A program made the position numbers and the translations under genes. The notes beneath the pieces are model-generated. The model had not been told where the DNA came from and searched no databases. It saw nothing but the letters and a program-made list of their open reading frames with translations. From positions 1-61,751 of the forward strand of contig JAPEVC010000210.1 in assembly GCA_027946555.1 (NCBI GenBank): a stretch of DNA of 61,751 bases. The letters run 5' to 3'. Position 1 is the stretch's first letter. The number at the start of each line of letters is the position of its first letter. This DNA is from Gnomoniopsis sp. IMI 355080 (lineage: Eukaryota; Ascomycota; Sordariomycetes; Diaporthales; Gnomoniaceae). Positions 44,986-56,288 of the stretch are shown in pieces.

Positions 44986-45686
44986 CGTGAAGAAGGCCGG
45001 CGAGGGGGCATTGGGGTTGAGATTGGCCCCCCCTGAAAGGGCTGGTCTGGATGCAGAGACAAGCCTACTTGGAGGCGCGGAGGTGGAAATTGAATTGACT
45101 GCCTAAAGGGAAGTAGAGAATCTCGCTGCGAACTGCCACACGGGGAGAAGAAGAAAAACATTCGAGGTTGACTCGGCGCGATGCAAGCCTTTGGAGTTTG
45201 AAGTGATCTCCAAAGAATGGCTGCAGACTGCATGCAACCTAACTAACGAAGAGCGCGGGCAGAGAGCGGTCAACCTCCAAAAAGCGTGTTAGTCAGCCTG
45301 CCATGTTCAACCAAAACATCGAAATCTGTCACCGGCTTCGAGAGTGGGGCTGCATCACTTACACAACTTCATTTACAGCAGTTTGGGTGCCACTGGTGCT
45401 CCGTCTAGTTATATCAATAGCTGAACCCAGCTCTATTCACTGCCAACTTGAGAGAGTTCGCCGTCTTCATTTCTTTTCCATTTCTTACTTCCATATTTCA
45501 TCTAATTTTACGTGACTTAGAGTTCGACTAGGATCGAGGCTCGGCCCGGTTGTGTGAGAGATCGCGGGAACTTGTTTTCTGTTTCAACATCTCTCTCTGC
45601 TTTCAAATGTCTTGTGCTCCTGAGACTCGCCATTGAACCTACATAATTTCTTGAATTTATTATTGATTGATCTACCCACGTTCAAC
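44986..45686. promoter_or_regulatory. Divergent upstream region, Teb1/Tay1-like and DUF7704 genes
   Basis: About 700 nt between two divergent 5' ends; CT-rich near 45620-45680. No additional gene. Confidence 0.45.
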
Positions 45687-46288
45687 ATGGCCTCCCGCCT
45701 TCCGACCATTCCTCGTCTGATCTTCACCGTCTTCGAGCCTCTTAGCCTGTACATATGTCCCCCCCCCTATATCCCTGCGCCACCCTCGACTGACCACCCC
45801 CTCCATTCCAGCATCGCAGGCTGGGCAGGCGCCACGCTAAATCCAGCCTGGTTTGTCACCGAACAAACCTCCACTGTCCCCGTCTCCGTGGACGATAACG
45901 CCAAGCTCGTGGCCCTCCAGCTAGGCAACACCTACGGGCTGGTGTTCCTCATTGCCAGTGCTGTCCTGTACACAACAAGCGAGATCAAGGTTGTGCGCAA
46001 CTATCTGGTTGCCTGTTGGCTGGCTGATATCTCGCATGTCTATGTGTGCTACCATGTGATGGGCTGGGCGAGGTTTGTGGACGTTGCGAGCTGGAATAGT
46101 ATGACCTGGGGAAATGTGGGTGTTACCGTAAGTGATCTGTTCATGTGTTTCGGGGTGTGATAGTGAAGATGAGAGAGTTCTTGAATTCTGATGTAAATCA
46201 GGCTATGCTTTTCTTGACGCGGACGGCGTATCTGATGGGAGTATTTGGGCCTGATGCCCCGGCTCCGGATCAGAAGAAGATTCAGTGA
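45687..46288 (+). CDS. DUF7704 integral membrane protein
   Basis: Three exons: 45687-45748, 45812-46127 and 46202-46288 (154 residues). The first intron (GTACAT...TTCCAG, with a C9 run) must be removed to give FTVFEPLSL|IAGWAGATLNPAWFV, the expected DUF7704 opening. The family pattern continues with LVALQLGNTYGLVFLIASAVLY, YLVACWLADISHVYVCYHVMGWARF and a last helix AMLFLTRTAYLMGVFG. Four membrane helices are predicted by eye. The family is small, fungal and without known biochemical role, resembling other four-helix membrane proteins. It ends at TGA 46286-46288 after PAPDQKKIQ. Confidence 0.82.
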
Positions 46289-47799
46289 TGAGCGGCGCGC
46301 AAAAGATTGGGAGATTGGCTCAATATATGCTGGCTAACCTTGGCGGGCCATATTGTTTTAAGGTTATCTGAAGCAAGGTTCGGCTGAGACATGCTGTCGA
46401 CTATGTCAGGGCGTATATGGTCGGCGGCTGAGAGATGCATTGCTGGCGAGGGTAGCCATGGCATACTACCATCTAGTGAGCCGTGAAAACCTAACTATAT
46501 AGATACTCAAAATCGGGAGCAGAATCAAGGTGGCGGGTTGCTAAGCAACTTCAGGACAAACCGATTTGGTCGAGTGGTAAGTTTCACACTGCCATTGAGC
46601 CAACTTTTGCAGTTTGTTCGAGACCACTGTTCGATCCTCAGCCGTGCCAGATCTTTTTGCCGAATCATTTCTCACTTGTCACTCTTGCCACCTCACAATA
46701 CCATGTCCCACGATTCAATTCACTTTATTTCGATTGTGAATCATGTACTTTTTCTCTTCCTTCTTAGCTGTGCATGGACGAGATCCGGCAGGCCCTTTCC
46801 GTGCGACTGTTCGAAACCTTCGAGAATCTTCTCACTTTCACTTAATGCGAGCCTCTGCAATTTCTGAGCACTTGTTTCTTGAAGATAAAGACATGCTGGA
46901 ATGATCCACAGTCCGCGAGAGCACAGCTCTCCTTTGTCCTGTAAGAAGTTTTACACGCCCCAAAGCCGAGCCCATCTTACAACACACACTTTCACAAGCC
47001 CGTTCTTCCCGAGTTTCCTCTCATCGCACCTTGGTATGTCTTACCTATTTCTTCCAATTGGTACGACTTCAATTTTCGGGATCAAGATCCCGTCCTTAGA
47101 GATGTTATTCACCCTGCCAATGTTTACATGGAGATGGAGTTTCTAGTCCCCTAATGAAGTTTGCGAGCAGGCTTTCATGCCGGGCACCGCTGCGGTGGCC
47201 TTGTGGTGGATCAATCTCTCATCAGAGTATTCTGGAAAGATGCATTGAACTGCCTTATCACGAATCACAGACTGGTCCAACCATTGAACGTGTGAAGAGA
47301 CTCACGCTCCCACAAGGGTTCAGTTTGTCGTCGTTGGGAAGGGGGCACGATAGGGTTAGGGTCCGGCCTGCCGACCCACCAGAAGCGGGCGCTTAAAGTC
47401 CGGGCCGTAAGTCCGGGTGTTACACTGGGGATGGCCCCTTGTCATGTCCTCGGATGTCGTCAGTGATTCTACCACTGCATCGGGATCTGCTGCGATATGA
47501 AACTGTCCGGGCAACTGTTTGGAGACTGTACACTTGCTCATCCGATCATATACGGACTTGACCCGATTGATCATTCTATTGAGAATTGCAACGGCGCAAG
47601 CTTCGATATAACTTGACTTTATTGTAGTCATCCTGTCCATCTAGCGTGCCTCATAGCTTAGCTACCTCGGACTTGGGGCAGAAGTGGCGGCGAGCGAGTC
47701 CCTTATCATACAAAGTCTCCCCTACCAGCTCACCGCGTTCTCGAACTTTACAGCTAGCTACGCCCATTTCAGCATACGAGCTCACACAGGTCGGCAGTC
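46289..47799. other. Intergenic, contains a short interstitial telomere-type repeat
   Basis: About 1.5 kb without a supported gene. It contains TAGGGTTAGGGT at 47351-47362. A tRNA-like A-box/B-box pair near 46560-46640 fails to fold and is not called. Confidence 0.5.
47351..47362. repeat. Interstitial TTAGGG-type sequence (two units)
   Basis: TAGGGTTAGGGT, two tandem telomere-type hexamers, about 440 nt upstream of the WD40 gene and 2.4 kb from the start of the Teb1/Tay1-like gene. Confidence 0.8.
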
Positions 47800-50065
47800 A
47801 TGAGCTACAGATATCCACATGCAGACGACTCGGATGAGAATGGCTACGGCGAGAGCTTGCAAGCCCCACAAGCCTCAACATCGCAATCCCGCCCTTCCGA
47901 GGGCAGCGAGGATGACGTCTTTGAAGACTCCGAGACTCACAATCTAGAGACAACAGAGGATGACGATGACGATGACGAAGATGCTGATTACGAAGACGTG
48001 GAAGATGAAGAGGATGAATTTCACGGTTTGCAGCATGCTGGGCCATGTTTACCTCGATCAAGACCCGCTGACCTGAGTTGCAGATGCCGAACAGGGCTAC
48101 ACGATACATGATCTGAATGAGGAAGCAGAGAACGAGGAGGACCAAGACGAAGAAGGACAAGATGATGACGAGGATGAGGATGAAGACGCTCTTGTCGGTC
48201 ACGGCGCAGCTCGCGTCATTACTATACAAGGCCTCGGCCAAATAATAAGTGCGTCTCAGCCAGGTACACTCCTATCCTGTGTCGGAAAGTTTAAACCCCC
48301 TCACCAATCATTCATCCTGACTCCAACTTCATCCGAGCATCATCCACATTTGTCATCTCATTATTTCACGCCCTACATGGCTCGTATACTGACATATTGT
48401 TGCAGGGGGAGGCTTATCAACAAATCAGCTCATGGCACTGCTACGCAACCGCGGCGACCTAGGCCAGCTCTTTAACGATGATTTTGACGACGATGACATG
48501 TTCCGCAGGCGGCGGAGGCGTAACCCTCCAGACCCGAACCGCTTTCCCAAGGTACCCAGCGACAAAGGCCGCGAGCTGATGGACTCGGGCTCTTTCGGTT
48601 CCACCGACCGACGCGTCCCAATGTCACAACGCAAACACCTCGCCCGGCGCATCCTCGACCGCGAGCTGGGCATCGTCAATCCTCGCATCAACGAAGACGC
48701 CATGGCCCAGTCTATGATCCCCTCCTCTGCCGCCGAAATGCGGATCACCTACCGCGCCCCGGTCTACTGCGGGCAGTTCTCGGCCGACGGCAACTTCTTT
48801 TACGCCTGTGTCAAGGACTTCAAAGTGCGCATGTACGACACCTCAAATCCGTACAACTGGCGCTACTACAAGACGGCCTCCTTCAACTGGGGCCAGTGGA
48901 CGCTTACAGATGCCCATCTGTCCCCGGACAACAAGTGGCTTGCCTACACCTCGTTGCAATCACATGTGGCCTTCGCGCCCACCGACCCCAACGACAAGGG
49001 CGACCCCTATCAGCTAGACCTTGGCGCAGCGCCGCGCGACCTGTCCGATCTGTACGGGCAGCGGCGGCGCAACAATTTTGCCATCTGGTCGATCCGCTTC
49101 TCGGGCGACGGGCGCGAGCTGATCGCCGGCAACAATGTCTGCTCAATTATCGTGTACGACATCGAGTCGCGGCAGGTGCTGCACAACATCCAAGGCCACG
49201 AAGACGACGTCAACGCCGTGGCCTTTGCTGACCCCAAGGACCCGCACATCATTTACTCTGGGTCCGACGATCAGGTCATCAAGGTCTGGGACCGGCGGAG
49301 CATGGGCGACGGGCGGGAGGCGGGCGCGTTTGTGGGCCACGTCGAGGGACTGACGTACATTGACAGCAAAGGTGACGGGCGGTACATTCTGAGCAACGGC
49401 AAGGATCAGACGATGAAGCTGTGGGATTTGCGCATGGCCATGTCGACAAGCCGGTATGAGGAGCTGAATCCAAGACAGCACACGGCGCACACGGACTATG
49501 ATTATCGCATGGAGGACTATGACCTAGACGACTGGTTCCCGCACCCGAACGATAACAGTGTCGTGACGTACCGTGGGCACAAGGTCCAGGGAACACTGAT
49601 CCGGTGTCACTTCTCGCCGCCTGGGAGCACAGACTCGCGCTATGTCTACTCGGGGAGTCACGATGGCAAGGTGTACGTCTGGAACATGGACGCAACGATT
49701 GCGGGAACGATCGATGTGGGCGGGGCCACGCGGTTCGATACGACGAGGACAGAGGGTGGCATGCCGTGGAGACGTGGTGTGCCGAACCGGTGGCAATGTT
49801 GTGTGCGGGAGCCGTATTGGCATCCCAATGCTCCCATCTTGGCAGGTGAGTCGTGTTTTTCTTTTGGTTGTTGTTGAGCTTTTGAAGTGTGAGAAGAAGT
49901 CGCCTGGCTAACATTGTTACAGCATCCTCTTGGGGCGGGTACGACATGTCTTTTGGATCAGTATCGGTACATTCGTGGAATGAGAATACGCAGGACGACT
50001 GTTCGGAGCCGGAGATGGGACATCGGGTCAATGATCATTTGGCGGCTGAGGATCTTGGAGGTTGA
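47800..50065 (+). CDS. WD40 protein, DCAF11/WDR23-like
   Basis: Four exons: 47800-48025, 48084-48263, 48406-49845 and 49923-50065 (662 residues; phases close). The N-terminal 140 residues are highly acidic (runs of Asp/Glu). LMALLRNRGDLGQLFNDDF and the RHLARRILDREL-type region follow, then a seven-bladed propeller: VYCGQFSADGNFFYACVKDFKVRMYD, WTLTDAHLSPDNKWLAYTS, NFAIWSIRFSGDGRELIAG, GHEDDVNAVAFADPK, YSGSDDQVIKVWDRR, YILSNGKDQTMKLWDLR and YVYSGSHDGKVYVWN. WDxR boxes (VWDRR, LWDLR) are those by which DCAF proteins dock on DDB1 in CUL4 ubiquitin ligases. The order and acidic leader fit DCAF11/WDR23 (plant LEC14B). The first donor is GTTTGC, unusual but in phase. Confidence 0.9.
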
Positions 50066-50607
50066 GAACCCCTTTTCGCTTAGATAGACTTTGTGCGGAA
50101 GAGACGACCGGGGACTATGAAATTATCTATGATTTACCCGTGTGGCAGATTCAACGTGTGTAATTGCTGCCTTACGAGTCGACATCACCCCTTATTCCGT
50201 GAGAGTATCGCTACCTAGTAGCGAATGACTCCTGGAATGGCGCCCAAGTAACTTCATGGCAGATGACAAGGCCGGGGTTCGAAACTACATGATTAACAAG
50301 AGATACCACACGATGATTACATACTGATGTTGTGCACCCTGAAGTCATAGACCCACACCGATAGCCAAGTAACAAGTTTGAACTTTATGAGCACACCGAC
50401 ATCGAAAATCCCATGTTTCTGAACCAAAGAACAAAGAATCTAGGGTCGCGAACTTAAACTTAATTCATGAGTCGAGGTGTATAGATATCTTGGCAAGCAT
50501 TTATACGAGCGAACTAGCCCACTCAATCCATGCTGTCTAAGTGTTGGGTATACAATCCAATTATTGTTATCCATCGCTTGAGACTATAACAGTATTAAAA
50601 GAGCACT
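50066..50607. other. Intergenic, no gene recognised
   Basis: About 540 nt, AT-rich; the 3' flank of the WD40 gene and the promoter of the F-box gene. Confidence 0.5.
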
Positions 50608-52263
50608 ATGGTGCAAAAAGCATCCCAAGCATCTTCGAAAACACCAACAGCGCGGACTATCACAGACGTCAACATGGATGGCCGCACTGACTCAAAGGCC
50701 CCAACCGCCGCCGACTATCAACTCATGCGCATCCTTGGAGATGACAACCTGCGCGACTTGGTCTTTCAGCACCTCCCCTTCAAAGACACGCTTACCTTCG
50801 CCAGCACGTGCAGGGCGCATCGCGAGCTCATCATGGAAAATCGGTTCGATATAAACGCGAAGCTGAAGCGGTTCAATCTGGATGCCATTGCTTTCCGCAC
50901 CGCGCTGGGCCGCGCTGGTGCATTGATCACGGGGAGCTTGGCGCTACAATTCTTGCTTGGCACTGTCTGGAGGGAGTCCGACCTCGATGTGATGATTGAG
51001 AAGGGGACGAAAATGGAAATGTTGGACCGATTCCTCGTCGAGGAGGAGGGTTTTGCATTGGGCTCGACACAACATACAGGATGGTCTGGGTGTGGCGGAG
51101 AAGTGAGTATAACTCTTGTTAGGTTGCTTGGAAATAAGGTTACAAGAAGATTCATGACATGGCACCCGTGGACATCCCCCTTCCTTATCACCCCTTTCGC
51201 ACGACCTGGTCCGAACAAATGGCGGAATCCACCTTGCGCATTTCACAAGGACTACTTTTTGAACCCGATGCCCGCCTGTTGAACCAGCCTCGCAACCCGC
51301 CTAAAGTCCAAAGATGCGACTCACTAACACACACACACGCAGCAGTGCCGAACATACACCAAGACCAGCAAGGTATATGGAACCGCCAGCCTTCACCTCA
51401 TCGGATGCGCAAGTCTTCCCATCCAAGCCATCCTGTCAGGACACTACACAAGCTGCGTAGTGAACTTCATCTCCTGGAACAAGGCCTACTCGATCTTCCC
51501 TCGCACCACCTTTATCGACCGGCAGACCGTCCCGTTGGCGCCGCAGAACAACTTCCATTTTACCCTGCTTGAGAAGTACGCGGCGCGAGGCTTCACGCCC
51601 CGGGATGTGGCACCGCGTGATGGCCGAGGGTGGGACGAAGCGAGGCACCGGTTTGTGGGTGACAAGCACACCTGGACGCTCCGTCTTGACACCACGGGCA
51701 TCCCTCCGCCTGACGATCCTGACTTTGCGCTTGAAAGCTGTGCTTTTAACATGCATTACGAGGCGAAATACGGTGGTGATGGCGATGATGATGATGGGAG
51801 CGCTGATATTGCAGATATCCACTTGGTGAGCGCCGGGCTCAATGGGTCAGTTTATTACGACGATTATATGGACTGGTGCGGACCATGGCGACATATTCGT
51901 ATCAGCGCCCGAAGTTTTACCCATCCATCATTACGGTATACTTATACTGACAGTGATGCCACATTTTTTGACCGGACCTTTGTTGACGCGTTAGAGGGCA
52001 CGCTTAGTCGGCAAATGTGCAAACTCCGAGAACAGGCGAAGCAGGGTGGCTCACTTCCCAACAATAGCGGCGCCTGCTTCTTAGCGCGAGCCCATTTGAT
52101 CAAATACATGAAGCACGAGAGACCAAAAGGCTGGGTGTATCTTGATGACATGGTTGTGCAAAAGAAGAAGCGCATTGCCCAATATGGCCATAGCAAGGCT
52201 TCTCAATTCGAGCTCCTGGGGCCTAGGAATAAGAGAGACAAGGCATGTATTCGCATTGATTGA
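50608..52263 (+). CDS. F-box protein with nucleotidyltransferase-like motif
   Basis: Two exons, 50608-51102 and 51343-52263, joined in phase 0 across a 240-nt intron (471 residues). Residues ~35-85 resemble an F-box: DDNLRDLVFQHLPFKDTLTFASTCRAHRELI. Next is ALITGSLALQFLLGTVWRESDLDVMIEKG, with Gly-Ser (Ser110) and Asp125-x-Asp127, the GS...DxD arrangement of the nucleotidyltransferase fold. After the intron come QCRTYTKTSKVYG, LIGCASLPIQAILSGHYTSCVVNFISWNKAYSIFPRTTF, an acidic loop (GGDGDDDDG) and a C-terminal region ending near LLGPRNKRDKACIRID. A fungal family with a 'GS...W..SDLD' block and 'MNFIS..KAYSLFP'-like block exists, with no proven activity that I know of. The 240-nt intron is long for this window; a small internal exon cannot be excluded. 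Confidence 0.72.
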
Positions 52264-54101
52264 GGTCGGCAAGAAGTACTCATACACTATTAGCGTACCG
52301 GCGGAGTTCTGGAGTTTGAAATTTTAAAGCAGCCCAAGGGTATTCTCATATGTCTATCAAATCCGTAATTCGCAGGGGCATCGGGATAGGACACGCGAGG
52401 CTTCAATACAGCTCTATCACATAAAAAAACTGCGAAGGCTGCTCCGACGGGGACAAGGGGATGTGTAATCCTACTTGATGCAGAACGGGAAAGTTGATCT
52501 ATCTAGGAGGTAGCAAGGCGGTACCTGCGATGCACAAATATACCAGGCACAATGACCTACTCATTACATACAAAGTCAAAAACGAAATACAATCACGCTC
52601 ATTGCCAGCCTATGAATGAAGTGCGGTATAAAAATACCATGACCACCATTGCGTTAAGAATCAAGGAAAGAATGACTTCATTGTAACCAGCTGAAGTCTG
52701 AGTTATGTAAGTGTGTGTCTATGTGAATTACCCGGTCATATAGTCCTATTGACAAACTAAGATATAGATTGAAGCTGTTCAAGAGAATGAACCTTAAAAA
52801 ATTGGCGAGGACCATTAACCATGGCTTACACGAACTACTCCTGTGCGCAAATAATATGGAACCTCGTAGAGATCTGCAAGGGAACTCAATATGTAACGCT
52901 TCCATTAATGGCAGATTAACGTGGAGTGCCCAGTAGTCTATAGGCTGGACCTTTGAGCTTACCTAGCTAGATATTGAGTGTTTATATATCCAGAAATGAC
53001 CTCACACAGGTAATGGGCACCCAATCGTTCCGGCAGGGGACAATATGGTCAATGTCAGGAGCTCTGTTGAGGCTTCATGAAGCTCGAATTATATCTAAGT
53101 CCTCTCGAACTCTCCACCGGGCTTATTATTTGGATACACGACGGTCATCTAATACAGCAACTGTATAGTTCAATATTCGACAACTTGTCTACCATGCTCG
53201 TGATAGCGCTCAAATAGTTGACGGGTGTAAAGTAAAATTGGGCCTCAACGAAACATACGTGAGCGAATATGAGGGAAATGCCTTCCTCTCTCTCGATCAT
53301 GACCCGTTGCTAATAATTACATTTTATGGTGTCTACATTCATGATTAAACACTGAAAAGAAGAGTTTCCCTTCTCACAAGAGTATATGAATCAGAAAACC
53401 TGAATTTAGAGTGCAAGAAGGATAGGATATATGCGTCTACCTAAAATAAGACATGTGTGACAGCCCGGGAGCTCTCGGAACATACCATAGTGATAATGTA
53501 TGAATAAAGTCGAAAACATTATCAGATGCCGAGAGAACCCCGAGACTTCAATGGACTACGAGAAAAAAAAAATCCTTCGAGTGGAGCAGCGGCCCGATAG
53601 ACTAGAAGCATGGAAGGTTTATCCACAAGCAGCCTCCTTATGGTGTGAAGAGTGATGGCTCTTTTCAACCCTTTTTTAGAATCTGTCTTCTCCAAATCAA
53701 TTGAGTCCCTCACGCACACACATTCATTGCTATGCTTGGTATGCTGCGTACAAATACCACCCACCTGCCTCCCCCCAACGAGCCAAATGGCTCGGAACAT
53801 TATGGGACTTGAATCATGAATCTTCTCGCTTACGGCTGAGTATGGATCCATTGCTAAGCTTCCGTCTCCCGAGGTGCGGCTCTAGTGGAGCCTCGGGCGG
53901 CCAAATGGCATGAGATGTCTGGGCATTCAAGGTTCTTGGAGCGGAATATTTATCGCTGGGCTGTTGGGCCGTGGCGTATAAAGATTTGGGCTATGGGTCG
54001 TGAAGAGGCGTAGCTCGGGGTGTGTTTCTCGTGGGGATTCTTGAGTCTGCCAATTTTTCCAACTTGTTAGGGGGAAGTTTCCTGAGGAAAATTTGACCAA
54101 A
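52264..54101. other. Intergenic, no gene recognised
   Basis: About 1.8 kb, AT-rich, with many stops in all frames and no motif. The last ~150 nt are the leader of the transporter gene. Confidence 0.5.
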
Positions 54102-55538
54102 ATGCAGACAAGTCGAGAAATGGGTGACAAGGATTTCAGTGAGAAAGGACCGCCAGGGATCCTGTCTTCAGCTTCGTCTGCGAATGTGCTTCTGAAGGAA
54201 GAGCTGCCGAATGGTGGTCTACAAGCTTGGCTACAGGTTCTGGGAGCTTTCTTCATGTACTTTAACACTTGGGGTAAATTGTTCAGCTCAATAGTTTCGA
54301 TAATTCTTTGGCAACAGCAGACTAATACCGTTTTCTTGAAGGAATTTTGTCCAGCTATGGGAGCTATCAGACGTACTACGAAAAGTCCCTTCTCAGTACA
54401 AGTGGCTCATTCCAAGTGTCATCGATAGGCGCGGTGCAGAGCTTTTTCATGGTCTTTTTGGGATTTTTGGCTGGTCCAATATTCGACAGAGGCTATTTCA
54501 AGCATCTTCTCAAGGGCGGATCGCTCTTGATACTCTTGGGGACGGTGACACAGGGGTTGTCGACGCAATATTGGCAATTAATCCTCTCACAAGGGGTTTG
54601 TGTAGGTGTGGGTATGGGCTGTTTAGCTGTGCCCAGCCTGGCCGTGCCATCTGGATGGTTCACAACAAGGCTGTCATTAGCAAACGGGATCATTGTCTCT
54701 GCGAGTGGATTTGGCGGGTGAGAAACTCCGTCTACGTCGTGTGTCAGCCTCAAAATGAGATACTGATGAAAATTTATGATACAGGGTAGTGTATCCCATC
54801 ATGATCAAGATCCTAATTCCCCAGATCGGCTTCAGATACACCTCCCTCAGCGTGGCTCTTGTCATACTACTCACCCTCGGCGTCTCCAACATCGTCATGC
54901 GCCCACCGCTCGCCCCTAGAGCCAAAAGAGCCTTCTTCGACCGGTCCGCACTGGTCGACGTGCCATACTTACTCTTCGTCCTCGGCTGTGTCTTCGCCTT
55001 CCTCGGTCTCTACACGACCTTCTTCTACGTGGCCACCTACGCTGAGGAAAACGACATCATGTCCGAGGGCGTGGCAGCGTACCTCGTCACGGTCCTCAAC
55101 GCCGCGTCGGTGCCGGGCAGGATCCTACCCAACATCCCGGCTGTGACAAAGTACCTGGGCCCGTTGAACATGATGGTCACGTCGGTGTTTTCGCTTTCGC
55201 TCCTTGTGCTCTGCCTGAACGCTGGGCCGAACGCGGCCGGGCTCTTTGTGCTGGTCATTTTGTATGGCTTCTTTACGGGGGCGTTCTTCTCCTTGCAGCC
55301 GACTATCTTCACGCGGCTTACGACGGATGCGAACCGTATCGGGACACGGATGGGAATGGCGTCTACGTGTATGAGCTTTGGGTTGCTATTGGGAGCTCCT
55401 TCTTCAGGGGCTTTGATGAGGACGTTCGGGTTCGATGCGAGTTGGGCCTGGAGTGGTGTGTCGCTCGCGGTAGGAGTGATGTTTATTGTGTGCAGTAGAG
55501 GCTTGTCAGGAGGCTGGAGGATGACATCAAGTGTATAA
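54102..55538 (+). CDS. Major facilitator transporter, monocarboxylate (MCT) type
   Basis: Three exons: 54102-54273, 54342-54717 and 54785-55538 (433 residues; phases close). The cytosolic start leads into LPNGGLQAWLQVLGAFFMYFNTWG|ILSSYGSYQTYYEKSLL, the 'PDGG..AW.......FF..G...SFGVFQ.YY' opening of fungal MCT-family (SLC16-like) transporters. TM1-6 follow, then PRAKRAFFDRSALVDVPYLLFVLGCVFAFLGLY, the loop-to-TM7 block of the family, and TM8-12 ending with an SWAWSGVSLAVGVMF-type helix. Fungal members (Mch-like, riboflavin and orphan transporters) carry diverse organic acids or vitamins, so substrate is unassigned. About 12 helices and plasma-membrane location are inferred. No partner enzyme lies beside it. 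Confidence 0.88.
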
Positions 55539-56288
55539 GGAACCAGGTCAAAAGCAGGGATACTCTATCAGTAAATGAACAGGGGTCCCTCGTAATTACC
55601 AGAATAGGAAGGCAGTAAACTGACTTCACGGCCATTTCTACGATTATGTTCTGCGCAAAAAAATAGTCTCGGAGCACATATACTAGACATGGCCGGTGGA
55701 GGATTGACTTGAACTTGAAGTCTCACATTGGTACCTCTGGTGAGCCTCGAGTAACTCAAACAGCCAGCTTGACCCAATTACTGTGCATGTTCTGTACGAG
55801 AACAAGACGCATTGCTGACCGCAGAAGTAGGCCCCGCATGCTCCAGCTGCATCTTGCCTTCGCCCTTTCGAGGCATCGATGTGTGTGGGGCCAGCAAGAT
55901 CTGGTTAACGGTGGGTAAAGATGCCTCAGGCTACATTATGAGGTTTTCCTCAGGTGTCAGCCCCCTTGCATCCATTGCAGCACGAAGCTTCCCCTCTTAC
56001 TGCAGCCACATGCGATAGCTGGCCCTAGCTGGACAGTCCCAATACGACCTCGTCTGTAGTTTACACTCTAGAAAACTCACTCCAGGTGCTTGGAAACATC
56101 AGACGTGACGAACCCGGACGCCGCAGACAGTTTGTTTTCCCATCTACCTCCGATATGAGTATGTGAGCGAACAACCCTCGACGGATACACAATGAACGTC
56201 AGTTCCACGGCCAGGAATTAGTGCGCGACTAACACCACTAGCCTCGAGAGTAATCAGCGGAGACCTCCAGGGCTCTCAAAGCGCCGAC
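55539..56288. other. Intergenic, no gene recognised
   Basis: About 750 nt. Short readings only. 3' flank of the transporter and promoter of the HET gene. Confidence 0.5.

Noticed and set aside
46556..46645. A tRNA-like A box (TGGTCGAGTGGT) and B box (GTTCGATCC) with suitable spacing
   Set aside because: The T-stem (CACTG/CTCAG) and anticodon stem do not pair and no acceptor stem forms, so it is not a functional tRNA; at most a relic.
49279..50031. Antisense open reading of 250 codons over the WD40 gene
   Set aside because: Cys/Arg/Ser/Pro-rich shadow composition; the sense strand is clearly the WD40 gene.
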